The notes under the pieces: generated by a model
The model's input: the letters and a program-made list of their open reading frames with translations, nothing else
Database searches by the model: none
What the model was told of the DNA's origin: nothing
Position numbers and translations under genes: made by a program
Shown: positions 53,727 through 61,871 of the stretch, in pieces
How the letters are laid out: each line of letters opens with the position of its first letter
Position numbering within the stretch: the stretch's first letter is position 1
From: JBHHYU01 sp046757725
Lineage (GTDB): Bacteria; Desulfobacterota; Binatia; UBA9968
NCBI GenBank assembly: GCA_046757725.1
Contig: JBHHYU010000008.1
Span: 3,453 to 67,452, forward strand
Reading direction: 5' to 3'
Length of the DNA: 64,000 nt

Positions 53727-54602
53727 CTAGATCCCTCCTCGAGCCCGATCCAGGGCACGGTTGAGCGCACGGACCGTAAGCACTCGGACCACATTCTTTT
53801 TATATTCCTCGGATCCTCGCCGATCCTCTATGGGTTGCGACGCCTCGGATGCCAGTTGCCCGGCACGTTTGATGGCTACGTCGTCAATTTTCTTGCCCTG
53901 CAGCGCGTCTTCTGCTTTCTTCGGCTTCATCGGAGTCGAACCAACATTCGTAAGGCCGATCCCAACCCGTTCGCAACTACCATTTTTTCCCAGAGTCAAC
54001 TGGGCAGCCACTCCGACGGTAGCGAAATCACCCACTTTTCTCTCCAGTTTGAAATATGCCCCGCCGCTACCGGAGGGGGGGATCGGTATGCGAATTTCAG
54101 TGAGGATCTCATCGGACCCGAGAGCCGTATCAAATAGGCCGGTAAAGAAAGCCGTGATAGGAATCACCCGCTCGCCCTTGGACCCGGTAACTGCCAGCTC
54201 AGCCCCTATAGCCAACATGGTGGCCGGGTGGTCGTTGGCCGGATCTCCATGGGCGAGGTTTCCACCCACCGTGGCCCGGTTACGAACAAGCGGGTCCGCA
54301 ATAACGGCGCTCGTGTCTAAAAGGATCGGATATTTTGAGCGTATCAGATCAGACTTTTCGAGTTCAGCTTCCTTGGTAAGGGCGCCGATCCTGAGAAAAC
54401 CACCGGCCTCCTTGATATACTCCAATCCTGAGATCCGATTGATATCAACGAGATAACGCGGCCCAGCCAGACGCAACTTCATCAGAGGAATCAGACTCAT
54501 GCCGCCCGATAATATCTTCGCTTCCGTTCCATGGCGCTGCAGCAACCCGATGGCCTCATGCACGGTAGCCGGCGCATAATAGTCAAAAGAGGGAGGAATC
54601 AT
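53727..54602 (-). CDS. coxM: CO dehydrogenase medium (FAD) subunit
   Basis: A 291-residue FAD-binding subunit of the BCO/CO dehydrogenase flavoprotein family. FAD contacts are KILSGGMSLIPLMKLRLA near residue 34 and TVGGNLAHGDPANDHPA near 110; CoxM usual size 288. AAGGAGG precedes the ATG. It starts 21 bases after the outer-membrane protein gene, so both should be on one transcript. Confidence 0.93.
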   Translation of the reverse strand: MIPPSFDYYAPATVHEAIGLLQRHGTEAKILSGGMSLIPLMKLRLAGPRYLVDINRISGLEYIKEAGGFLRIGALTKEAELEKSDLIRSKYPILLDTSAVIADPLVRNRATVGGNLAHGDPANDHPATMLAIGAELAVTGSKGERVIPITAFFTGLFDTALGSDEILTEIRIPIPPSGSGGAYFKLERKVGDFATVGVAAQLTLGKNGSCERVGIGLTNVGSTPMKPKKAEDALQGKKIDDVAIKRAGQLASEASQPIEDRRGSEEYKKNVVRVLTVRALNRALDRARGGI

Positions 54603-54623
54603 GACGTTGCCTCCTTACTGATT

Positions 54624-55490
54624 TTAGAAGTTGATCCCTACATACGGCCCTACCTGCAGGTTGTTCACGTTGATTTGGTTCCTGTCTTTGTTGAAATAAT
54701 TGAAGCTAAAGGCCACACCAAGGCTAAACTGCCTTGCCAATACATATTCAACTCCGGCGCCTGAAGTCCCACCCACAGTTAGATACGTGACTCCATTGGA
54801 TGGCGGGGAGTTTACCTGGAAGGCTAATCCAACAGGAATGAGGTAAGGTCGAACATTTCGTAACCAAGGAGCGACTTCTCCCAGATTGTCAAACCGGTAT
54901 TTAGGTGACACGGCAATCTTGTATAGATTCTGGCTCCCGTTACTGCTCAAACCCAGAATACCGGAGGTTTTGTTACGCATGCCGCTAAAATCCATGGAGA
55001 TCTGGCCTACCAAGGTATTGTTAAACCAGGGATCCTTGAGAAGAGGAATATCCAGGGCGGCGCCAACCATCCACCCATCCTTGCCGCCATTTGTATTAAA
55101 AGCACTTTTGGCAGGACCGTCGAGGTGAGTATATCCACTTCTAAAAGATACCTGACCACCCCACAATTTTTTGTCCCGCCCAGGTATGCTGGCAGACACC
55201 AGAGCGGATGGAACGGCCAGCGGCATTCCGTTATGCCCGTCTCGAGTCGATGCCACGATGGTTCCTCTTCCTGTTGAAACGAGCTGGGGCCTCGCCGCTA
55301 GGCGTGCCTCTATACGCGCCTCCAGTTTTTCGAGTTTTTTGAGCTTAGCGTCAACGCGAGCCTCAAGGGCCTCTAACCTTTTAATCTTGGTACCCGCGTC
55401 TTGAACCTGAGCCATAGCCCCCTGAGGTAACAAGCTTAGAAACGCTAGCAGAAGAAAACTTTGCAGGAAGTTTTTAATTAACTTTCCCAT
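54624..55490 (-). CDS. Outer-membrane beta-barrel protein with N-terminal coiled coil, first gene of the cox operon
   Basis: A 288-residue exported protein: signal peptide ending in AMA near 27, a short heptad coiled coil rich in L, E, A and K (about 35-65), then alternating hydrophobic/polar strands ending in a terminal Phe (VGINF), the mark of Bam-assembled barrels. The repeated WGGQVSFRSGY and YVLARQFSLGVAF strands support a barrel of 8-10 strands. ATG at 55490 is preceded by GGGAGG; the longer frame by none. Role unknown. Confidence 0.75.
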   Translation of the reverse strand: MGKLIKNFLQSFLLLAFLSLLPQGAMAQVQDAGTKIKRLEALEARVDAKLKKLEKLEARIEARLAARPQLVSTGRGTIVASTRDGHNGMPLAVPSALVSASIPGRDKKLWGGQVSFRSGYTHLDGPAKSAFNTNGGKDGWMVGAALDIPLLKDPWFNNTLVGQISMDFSGMRNKTSGILGLSSNGSQNLYKIAVSPKYRFDNLGEVAPWLRNVRPYLIPVGLAFQVNSPPSNGVTYLTVGGTSGAGVEYVLARQFSLGVAFSFNYFNKDRNQINVNNLQVGPYVGINF

Positions 55491-55503
55491 AGCGGACCTC
55501 CCT

Positions 55504-55533
55504 TGAACTAACAATAAATGAACTGACAATAAA
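55504..55533 (-). promoter_or_regulatory. Two tandem 15-base repeats upstream of the cox operon
   Basis: TGAACTAACAATAAA (55504-55518) and TGAACTGACAATAAA (55519-55533) are adjacent with one mismatch, starting 14 bases upstream of the ATG. Such direct repeats often bind a regulator (LysR, AraC or response-regulator type) or may be an untranslated-leader element. No regulator gene is beside the operon. Confidence 0.45.
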
Positions 55534-55557
55534 ATTACAAAACGCCATAATCTTAAA

Positions 55558-55794
55558 TTAACTCCAAAAGGCCCCTAAAAGTTCCTTAAAAAGCAGAAAA
55601 AACTCAAAAGATGCAAAAACCGCACATTTAAAAACTGACGGACGCAAGCCCTTCTCCACGGCTATCGTCACCGCACCGTGATACACTAGGCCCTCTTTCC
55701 AGACCACAGGGACAACTGCATAATTCCGAGTTCGGGTTATCGTATCTCTCGCAACCTTGTCAAGAGAAATTCCCCTCAAATTTGATCTTTCCAA
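55558..55794 (-). CDS. Small ORF upstream of the outer-membrane protein gene
   Basis: A 78-residue frame, starting with TTG at 55794, no ribosome site. The middle looks protein-like (GISLDKVARDTITRTR, then VVPVVWKEGLVYHGAV) but I do not recognise it. It could be a decayed gene, an unannotated small protein or chance. Otherwise the 486 bases from 55534 to 56019 show no gene; the cox operon's promoter should lie in it. Confidence 0.3.
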   Translation of the reverse strand: MERSNLRGISLDKVARDTITRTRNYAVVPVVWKEGLVYHGAVTIAVEKGLRPSVFKCAVFASFEFFLLFKELLGAFWS

Positions 55795-56019
55795 CTAATG
55801 GAGTATGTGCTAACAACGAAGCCCTAATCACTTGTATTAAAAGGATTATCAATGACCAAAGGCCCTCTCCTAACGTACCCATAGGTCTCCCTTACTCAGG
55901 GCAGAACTCTTGTCGCGCTAGGCCGGGCCCTGGCCTTGGTATTCCCGCTCAAGCCCTCAATACAAATAAGGAAATACGGGAAAACCAGGAGTTGAGGGAG
56001 AAGAAAAGGAACTTTCCAA

Positions 56020-56757
56020 ATGAAGATTAAAGACCAGGCTGCCATCGTGACGGGAGGTGGGAGTGGACTCGGTCGCGCTATGGCCCTGGGGCTAGCCCGT
56101 GAAGGGGCCAGGGTTCTCATCGCTGACGCCCGAGAGGCCGAAGGAAGGAAAGTCCTGGCAGAGATTCGATCGCTGGGTGGTGATGGTGATCTCTTCGTCG
56201 GAGATCTCAGCCAAGAGAAAATGGCACAACAGATGGTGAATCTCTCCGTCCAGCAACTAAAAGGTGTGGACATCCTTATTAACAACGCCGGCCTGAGAAT
56301 GGAAAAACATGAGGACCGCATTTACGAATCCTGGAGATGTCTGGAGATGCGACACACCCACGAACTCCCGGTTGAGGAGTGGGACCTTGTTCTCAACGTC
56401 AATCTCAGGGCGGTCTTTCTCTGTACTCACTTTGCTCTTCCATACATGATCCACCAGAGAAGCGGAACCATCATCAGCATATCGTCCAATGCAGGAAACC
56501 GAGGAGTCTCCGGAAAGAGCGCCTACTGCGCCCCCAAACATGCCATTGAGGGTCTTATGAAAACCGTTGCTGAAGAGGTGCGTCCATACGGAGTCAGCGC
56601 TAATGCCATTCATCCGGGCAGCCGGGTCGACGTGGACGGTCGCGGAGGACAATCCCCCGATGTGGTCGTACCCTTGGTCTTGTTTCTAGCCGAACAGGAT
56701 AAACCCCTTATGAGCGGAAGAACTATCAACGCAAGGGATTGGAACAAGGAAAAATAA
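56020..56757 (+). CDS. Short-chain dehydrogenase/reductase
   Basis: A 245-residue classical SDR: nucleotide-binding TGGGSGLG at 11-18, NNAG near 90, catalytic Ser in SISSNAG and YxxxK as SAYCAPKHA. The N-terminal acidic residue after beta-2 (D36 of IADARE) favours NAD(H). A segment at about 95-115 (RMEKHEDRIYESW) is longer than usual. Substrate unknown. No adjacent gene is oriented to form an operon. Confidence 0.9.
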   Translation: MKIKDQAAIVTGGGSGLGRAMALGLAREGARVLIADAREAEGRKVLAEIRSLGGDGDLFVGDLSQEKMAQQMVNLSVQQLKGVDILINNAGLRMEKHEDRIYESWRCLEMRHTHELPVEEWDLVLNVNLRAVFLCTHFALPYMIHQRSGTIISISSNAGNRGVSGKSAYCAPKHAIEGLMKTVAEEVRPYGVSANAIHPGSRVDVDGRGGQSPDVVVPLVLFLAEQDKPLMSGRTINARDWNKEK

Positions 56758-56769
56758 AACTGCTATAAT
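56740..56769 (+). promoter_or_regulatory. Candidate promoter of the PEBP gene
   Basis: TTGGAA at 56740-56745 and TATAAT at 56764-56769, a consensus -10, are 18 bases apart. They overlap the end of the SDR gene and lie about 50 bases before the next ATG. Sequence pattern only. Confidence 0.4.
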
Positions 56770-56818
56770 CCTGGGAGAGTATATAAACTCGCGCTGTGAG
56801 TCATCGGCGAAACACTTT

Positions 56819-57373
56819 ATGATCCGTGTATCACCAAAATTGTCGGTTAGGCATATTATAATTCTGCTCACTAGCGTCTGGGTCATTTCGTTAATATTTG
56901 GAGGCACAGCCATGGCTATGGAACTCAAAAGCTCTGCGTTTCAGAATAGTGAGAGCATTCCGCGTCGCTATACATGCGACGGGGCTGATCTGTCCCCTCC
57001 CTTGAACTGGCAAAATCCCCCTCCCGGGACCAAGGGCTTTGCGCTGATTGTCGATGATCCGGATGCTCCTATCGGAACATGGGTTCACTGGGTCATCTAT
57101 GACTTGCCTGCAGAAACCAAAGAGTTGGCTGAGGGAATCTCCCCGTCAGAAATCCTACCCAACGGGGCCAAACAGGGGATCAACGATTTTAGAAAGGTCG
57201 GCTACGGCGGCCCATGCCCACCACATGGACCGGCCCATCGTTACTTTTTTAAACTCTACGCTCTGGATGAACAGACAAACCTAAAGCCCAGGCCCACGAA
57301 AGGACAACTCCTTGACGCTATCAAAGGACACACGCTCAGCGAGACCCAACTCATAGGGCACTATAAGCGATAG
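56819..57373 (+). CDS. Exported PEBP-family protein (YbhB/YbcL type)
   Basis: A 184-residue phosphatidylethanolamine-binding-like protein with a signal peptide (about 10-33). Ligand-pocket motifs DGADLSPPLNW, DDPDAPIGTWVHWVI and GPCPPHGPAHRYFFKLYALD are complete. Bacterial members have no agreed enzymatic function; several bind anions or act on kinases. ATG at 56819. Confidence 0.92.
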   Translation: MIRVSPKLSVRHIIILLTSVWVISLIFGGTAMAMELKSSAFQNSESIPRRYTCDGADLSPPLNWQNPPPGTKGFALIVDDPDAPIGTWVHWVIYDLPAETKELAEGISPSEILPNGAKQGINDFRKVGYGGPCPPHGPAHRYFFKLYALDEQTNLKPRPTKGQLLDAIKGHTLSETQLIGHYKR

Positions 57374-57555
57374 GCCCGGCCTCGCACCCGACGGAGAAAT
57401 CACAGGCTCTGACTTTGGCGCACTACCAACGCCGAGTCTCCAAACGTGCATTTTTTATTGACACCGCGGCGCTTTTGCAAATACTATCCGGAAGCGGCGC
57501 GATAAGACGGAACGCGTTGCGCGGAGATGTTTGGCTACCGCTCGAGTTTAGCAGA

Positions 57556-58224
57556 ATGGGAACACAGAGCTTTGTAGATTCAGTCGTCCGGGAAATCATT
57601 CAGCCGGGAGTTCAAGGATTAATGGACAGCCGTTACTTCCTTGAGCTTAGGGAAGGGAAGCTCTCCACCCGGAGACTCCGGGGTTGGGCCCTCCAGCATT
57701 ATCTTCACAACGTCGCGCTCTGTAAAGGCTTCGCCCTCTGCATGGCGAAACATGCTCATGATCCGTTCCTCTACGACTACTTCTCGAAACAGCTGCGCGA
57801 GGAACAACCCCATCCGGAGCTGGCCAAGCAATTCGGACTCGCCCTAGGTTTAACGGAAGAGGATTTCGATAACGCCGTGCCGGTCTACGAATGTCTGGCA
57901 CATACAAGCGCCGTTATCCGCACTATGTTTTTGGGTTCTCCGGAAGAGAACCGTGCTTCAGCTCTGGTTAACGAAAGTATGGTCCTGCGTTACTCCGGCG
58001 AATTCAACAACTACCTGCGCAAGCACTACGGGCTTAACGACGAGGCCCTGGAGTTCTTTACGGTTCACGCCGTTGCAGACAAGGAGCACACCGTACAGGC
58101 GGCCAGAGTTATGGAACGTTATGCCAGCACTCCTTTGAAGCAGTGCCTGGCACGGGAAACCGCGCATCATATGGTTAGATTCAAGCTCGGAAAATTCGAT
58201 GGGATCTACAAGGAATATGCCTAG
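57556..58224 (+). CDS. CADD/PqqC-like haem-oxygenase-fold protein
   Basis: A 222-residue all-helical protein of the TenA/PqqC/CADD superfamily, which binds a di-iron or cofactor-less oxidase site. Likely metal ligands lie in REEQPHPELAKQF and in DKEHTVQAARVM. I take the ATG at 57556 (MGTQSF); the longer frame from TTG at 57415 adds 47 residues without the family pattern. CADD members can make p-aminobenzoate, so a folate-related role is possible, but folP is far away. Confidence 0.75.
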   Translation: MGTQSFVDSVVREIIQPGVQGLMDSRYFLELREGKLSTRRLRGWALQHYLHNVALCKGFALCMAKHAHDPFLYDYFSKQLREEQPHPELAKQFGLALGLTEEDFDNAVPVYECLAHTSAVIRTMFLGSPEENRASALVNESMVLRYSGEFNNYLRKHYGLNDEALEFFTVHAVADKEHTVQAARVMERYASTPLKQCLARETAHHMVRFKLGKFDGIYKEYA

Positions 58225-58271
58225 GTGTAACGGAAGCCACTGTTTTTTATTTAAGCTCATTCCCCAGTACA

Positions 58272-58667
58272 GTGCATCTGACTCGGAGACGTTATAGTCT
58301 AGAGGTCTGTTTGTGTAAGCCTCGTGCTCTGACGATCGCTTCTACGAACGGCTTAGGGTGGCGATCAATACTTACCCTGCTCATGGCGAGAACCGGTGCC
58401 AACGGGGCGTACCTAATCACTAGTGACGTGGATGAAAGGGATCGGCCTTTCCTCATCGGCGAGAAAACAACAGACGGATTTTTCAGGACAAGGGGGAGGT
58501 TAGAGACGGCTACCGCGAGAGGGTTGGCCTATCCGCTTTATGCTGATATGCTTTCGCGTGAAATGGCGAAACAGGATTTGAACGAGCCGAAAAAGTTTGC
58601 GGCCAAAATTCTTAGCGAATTTCCATACGGATTTGAGGCCTACAACGGCTTTCCCTCAAGTCCGTGA
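58272..58667 (+). CDS. Unrecognised 131-residue ORF
   Basis: An open frame of 131 residues that I do not recognise. The N-terminal 35 residues look like random translation; from about ATG 58383 (MARTGANGAYLITSDVDERD) the composition is protein-like, with KKFAAKILSEFPYGFEAYNG at the end. It could be a small protein or the remnant of a larger enzyme. The 614 bases from 58225 to 58838 hold nothing else that I see. Confidence 0.35.
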   Translation: MHLTRRRYSLEVCLCKPRALTIASTNGLGWRSILTLLMARTGANGAYLITSDVDERDRPFLIGEKTTDGFFRTRGRLETATARGLAYPLYADMLSREMAKQDLNEPKKFAAKILSEFPYGFEAYNGFPSSP

Positions 58668-58838
58668 AGGTAGGATACTTCGACAAGGCATTCGGGGGCC
58701 GATCACATGGGGGCCTCTTCTATCCTGACTCTTAGGGGGACCACTGAAGACGCACATTTTAGCCGGGATATTAACGTTGCCGGTATACGGCTTTCAGCGT
58801 ACCAAAGAATAAATAAACTCAGGGGGTTAAACAAATCT

Positions 58839-60014
58839 ATGATTTCACCGCTCAAACTTCCACAGAGAATTCTTCTAGGACCGGGTCCCAGCAATGTACA
58901 CTCGGCGGTACTGAAGGCGCTCTCAGCTCCAGTGGTAGGCCATCTCGATCCCGAGTTCTTTAATATCATGGAAGAGAACAAGGAGATGCTTCGGTGGCTC
59001 TTCCAAACCAAAAATGAACTCACCTTTCCGGTTTCCGGAACAGGCAGTGCCGGTATGGAGACATGCCTGGTGAACCTGATCGAGGAAGGAGATCCTGTCC
59101 TGGTAGGCATCAACGGGGTTTTCGGTACGCGTATGGCGGACGTCGTCGAACGCTGTGGGGGAAAGCTTATCCGCGTGGAGGCTCCCTGGGGCGAGATCAT
59201 CCGGCCCGAACAGATTGCAAGGGTACTTAAACAGAACCCGGTTAAGATCGTAAGCCTCGTTCACGCTGAGACCTCTACTGGCATCTGGCAACCCGTGGAG
59301 GAAATTTCAAGGATGGTCCATGACGCCGGGGCACTTCTGGTTCTCGATACGGTAACCTCTTTGGGTGGCTGTCCGGTCACCTTGGATACCTGGCACGTGG
59401 ATGCCTGTTATAGTGGCACCCAGAAATGTCTTAGTTGCCCTCCGGGACTCTCTCCTGCCTCCTTCAATGATGCAGCGCGGAAAAAATTTGAAAATCGCAA
59501 GAAAAAAGTCAAGAGTTGGTACCTGGATGTCACAATGATCGAACGCTACTGGGGAAAAGAGAGAGTTTATCACCACACGGCACCGGTCTCCATGAATTAT
59601 GGCCTCCACGAGGCTCTGCGTTTGGTCAAGGAAGAGGGACTGAAAGTAAGGTTCCGCCGTCACGAGCTGAACCACAAAGCCCTTGCAGCCGGCCTCCAAG
59701 CCCTGGGAATACAGCTCGCATCGCAGGGCGGCCACCGCCTGTGGATGCTCAATAGCGTAGCGATTCCGGAAGGTGCAAAAGACTCTGAGGTCCGAAAAAG
59801 ACTACTCCAAGAATTCAGTATTGAGATCGGTTCCGGCCTGGGATCGTTGGCGGGAAAGACATGGCGCATTGGCCTGATGGGAGAATCCAGCAGAAAAGAG
59901 TACGTTATTAAATTACTCCGGGCCCTGGGTGATATCCTCCCTGATTACGGTCTCAAGGCTTCTGCCAAGGAGGCAGTCGCTGCAGCAGAGGAGACTTACC
60001 GACTCAATCAGTAA
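58839..60014 (+). CDS. Serine/alanine-glyoxylate aminotransferase family protein
   Basis: A 391-residue class V PLP aminotransferase. LLGPGPSNVH opens the fold, HLDPEFFNIMEE and GTGSAGMET form the cofactor pocket, DTVTSLGG holds the PLP-Asp, and the Schiff-base lysine is in SGTQKCLS. It probably moves amino groups to glyoxylate. ATG at 58839 has AGGGGG twelve bases upstream; the longer frame is not family-like. Confidence 0.9.
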   Translation: MISPLKLPQRILLGPGPSNVHSAVLKALSAPVVGHLDPEFFNIMEENKEMLRWLFQTKNELTFPVSGTGSAGMETCLVNLIEEGDPVLVGINGVFGTRMADVVERCGGKLIRVEAPWGEIIRPEQIARVLKQNPVKIVSLVHAETSTGIWQPVEEISRMVHDAGALLVLDTVTSLGGCPVTLDTWHVDACYSGTQKCLSCPPGLSPASFNDAARKKFENRKKKVKSWYLDVTMIERYWGKERVYHHTAPVSMNYGLHEALRLVKEEGLKVRFRRHELNHKALAAGLQALGIQLASQGGHRLWMLNSVAIPEGAKDSEVRKRLLQEFSIEIGSGLGSLAGKTWRIGLMGESSRKEYVIKLLRALGDILPDYGLKASAKEAVAAAEETYRLNQ

Positions 60015-60066
60015 ACACCCAGGCTGGAATTTGATAACTGGAAAACAGGTGATTTGGGGCTAGGCC

Positions 60067-60684
60067 TCAGTTTCTTCTCTTGATGAACATGGCGTCGTCC
60101 CGGTGTATAAACCCGGGAGGGTTGCCATGCTTGGACCGGACCTCAAGCCACTCTCCAACAGACTTCACGACAGTGACCCTTGTTCTCTTTTGGATGGTCA
60201 TCACTTTTCGGGAAGCCCCCGATGGCCGTTCAAAAACAGTGGTGTCTCGTATAACTTCATAGGTTCCCGGATCAGCCGACCGCCTACGGAATCCAGGTGA
60301 TGCGGGTTCCGTACGTCTTTGGGTAGCCCTCCGTCTAGCTTGCATCTGAGTCGCTGTCAATTGCTTTATCGTCTCTTTTGCCCCTTTTAACCTCTCCCGA
60401 GCAGAGGAAAGTGACTCCGCATCCTTTTTCACCCGGGCTTTTAACTGTCCGACCTGTTTTGAGTTCTCCTCCAGTTCCTTCCGAAGCTCGCTGATCTGAG
60501 CATTTCTTTCCTCGATCTGTCTCTCTTTCTTTTCCAGTTCCCCTGTCTTTTCTTCAAGTGATGCAGTGAGTCGTTCACTGTCCTCTTGGGTTCCGACCAT
60601 ACTTAGGCCCACCCAGAAAGCTCCCACGGCAACAACCAATACGATGAGAATGTAGCTCCATGTATCCCGGGATTTCTTTTCCAT
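60067..60684 (-). CDS. Membrane-anchored coiled-coil protein with bacterial SH3 domain
   Basis: A 205-residue protein: N-terminal membrane segment (about 10-30), a long charged coiled coil (about 34-115), a short basic linker and a C-terminal SH3b domain (about 140-205) with YEVIRDTTVFERPS and VVKSVGEWLEVRS. It probably lies in the periplasm against the cell wall. It converges on the aminotransferase gene. Exact role unknown. Confidence 0.8.
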   Translation of the reverse strand: MEKKSRDTWSYILIVLVVAVGAFWVGLSMVGTQEDSERLTASLEEKTGELEKKERQIEERNAQISELRKELEENSKQVGQLKARVKKDAESLSSARERLKGAKETIKQLTATQMQARRRATQRRTEPASPGFRRRSADPGTYEVIRDTTVFERPSGASRKVMTIQKRTRVTVVKSVGEWLEVRSKHGNPPGFIHRDDAMFIKRRN

Positions 60685-60861
60685 ACATTACCTCCCTCAA
60701 AAGTACCTTGACATGATTTGCGTTCTCCGTCACAAAAAACCCCCTGAAGTTCTTTATGCTAGGTATCACTCACCTTTTCAAGTAACACGGGGTGTGATAG
60801 AAATGTTTCAACTCAACGGAAGACCAGGAAAACACAAATCACCTAGAAAGCGAGACAAAAG

Positions 60862-61803
60862 ATGGCGCTAATTATCGGCGAACAAGAAACAATAAAAAGC
60901 ATTGACATGCCACGTGCGCTCAAGGTGGTGGAAAAAATCTTCCAAGACCGAGCAACGGGAAAGGTGCGGAGCCTCCCGCGCCGAAGACTCAAGAGCAGCC
61001 ACAAGCAGCTCAACGTAATGGCTGCCTGGCAGGCCGATTGGGATCTTCTCTGTCTCAGGGCCTACACCAGTCATGCCAATACGATAACTCTATACCAGGG
61101 TCGCACGGGAGAAATACGGGCCGTATTAAACGCGAGGTACCTGAGCGGGCTTCGGACGGGGGCTGCAAGCGGGGTGGCGGCAAAATATCTTCGCCCCCCG
61201 AGGTCCGACATCATGGGAATCATCGGGCCGGGCAGACAAGCAACTTTTCAGCTGGAGGCGATGGTGTACTCCTGCGGGGTCCGCAAGGTTTTGGTCTTCG
61301 GGCGTAATCCGAAAAAGAGAAAAGAGTTCATACAAAAGATGCGTAAAAAACTCCCGGTTGAAGTAAAGGAGTCCTTGTCATCCAAGGAAATTGAGGCCGA
61401 ATCCGACATTCTTGTACTAGCGACAAATGCATCTTCCCCTTTAATCCATGGTAGCCGGATCAAAAACGAGGTGTTGATTATATCGATGGGGGCCAACCAG
61501 CAGGTGAAACACGAGGTTTCGGGCAAGCTTATCCAGCGCATGGACCTTGTGGTCACAGACGACCTCCCTACGGCAGAACATGACAGCGGTGACCTCATTG
61601 CTGCGTGTCAGGCCGGGATAATCCAGTGGAAGGATGTCGTGCCGCTAGAAAGAGTTCTCTCCGGCGCAATGCCCAAAAGGCGCCCCAAGAGAATTCTCTT
61701 CCAATCCAACGGTATTGCCGATGAGGATCTTGCTATCGGCCACGCTGTCTTGGATGAAGTGCGACGGAAACGGATGCGGACGAGAAAAATCTCTGAGATC
61801 TAA
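60862..61803 (+). CDS. Ornithine cyclodeaminase/mu-crystallin-family protein
   Basis: A 313-residue NAD(P)-binding protein. LSGLRTGAASGVAAKYL binds substrate, IIGPGRQATFQLEA is the dinucleotide loop, and SMGANQQVKHEV is near the active site. The family includes ornithine cyclodeaminase, alanine dehydrogenase and ketimine reductase. Without a clear residue set I do not name the substrate. It starts 68 bases before the hydantoinase-like gene's start. Confidence 0.85.
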   Translation: MALIIGEQETIKSIDMPRALKVVEKIFQDRATGKVRSLPRRRLKSSHKQLNVMAAWQADWDLLCLRAYTSHANTITLYQGRTGEIRAVLNARYLSGLRTGAASGVAAKYLRPPRSDIMGIIGPGRQATFQLEAMVYSCGVRKVLVFGRNPKKRKEFIQKMRKKLPVEVKESLSSKEIEAESDILVLATNASSPLIHGSRIKNEVLIISMGANQQVKHEVSGKLIQRMDLVVTDDLPTAEHDSGDLIAACQAGIIQWKDVVPLERVLSGAMPKRRPKRILFQSNGIADEDLAIGHAVLDEVRRKRMRTRKISEI

Positions 61804-61871
61804 ACCCTGCTTTCGGATGCGATTTCCAACACTCGTTGAATCCCCAAAAAAATATTGGTACGAGGAATCGG

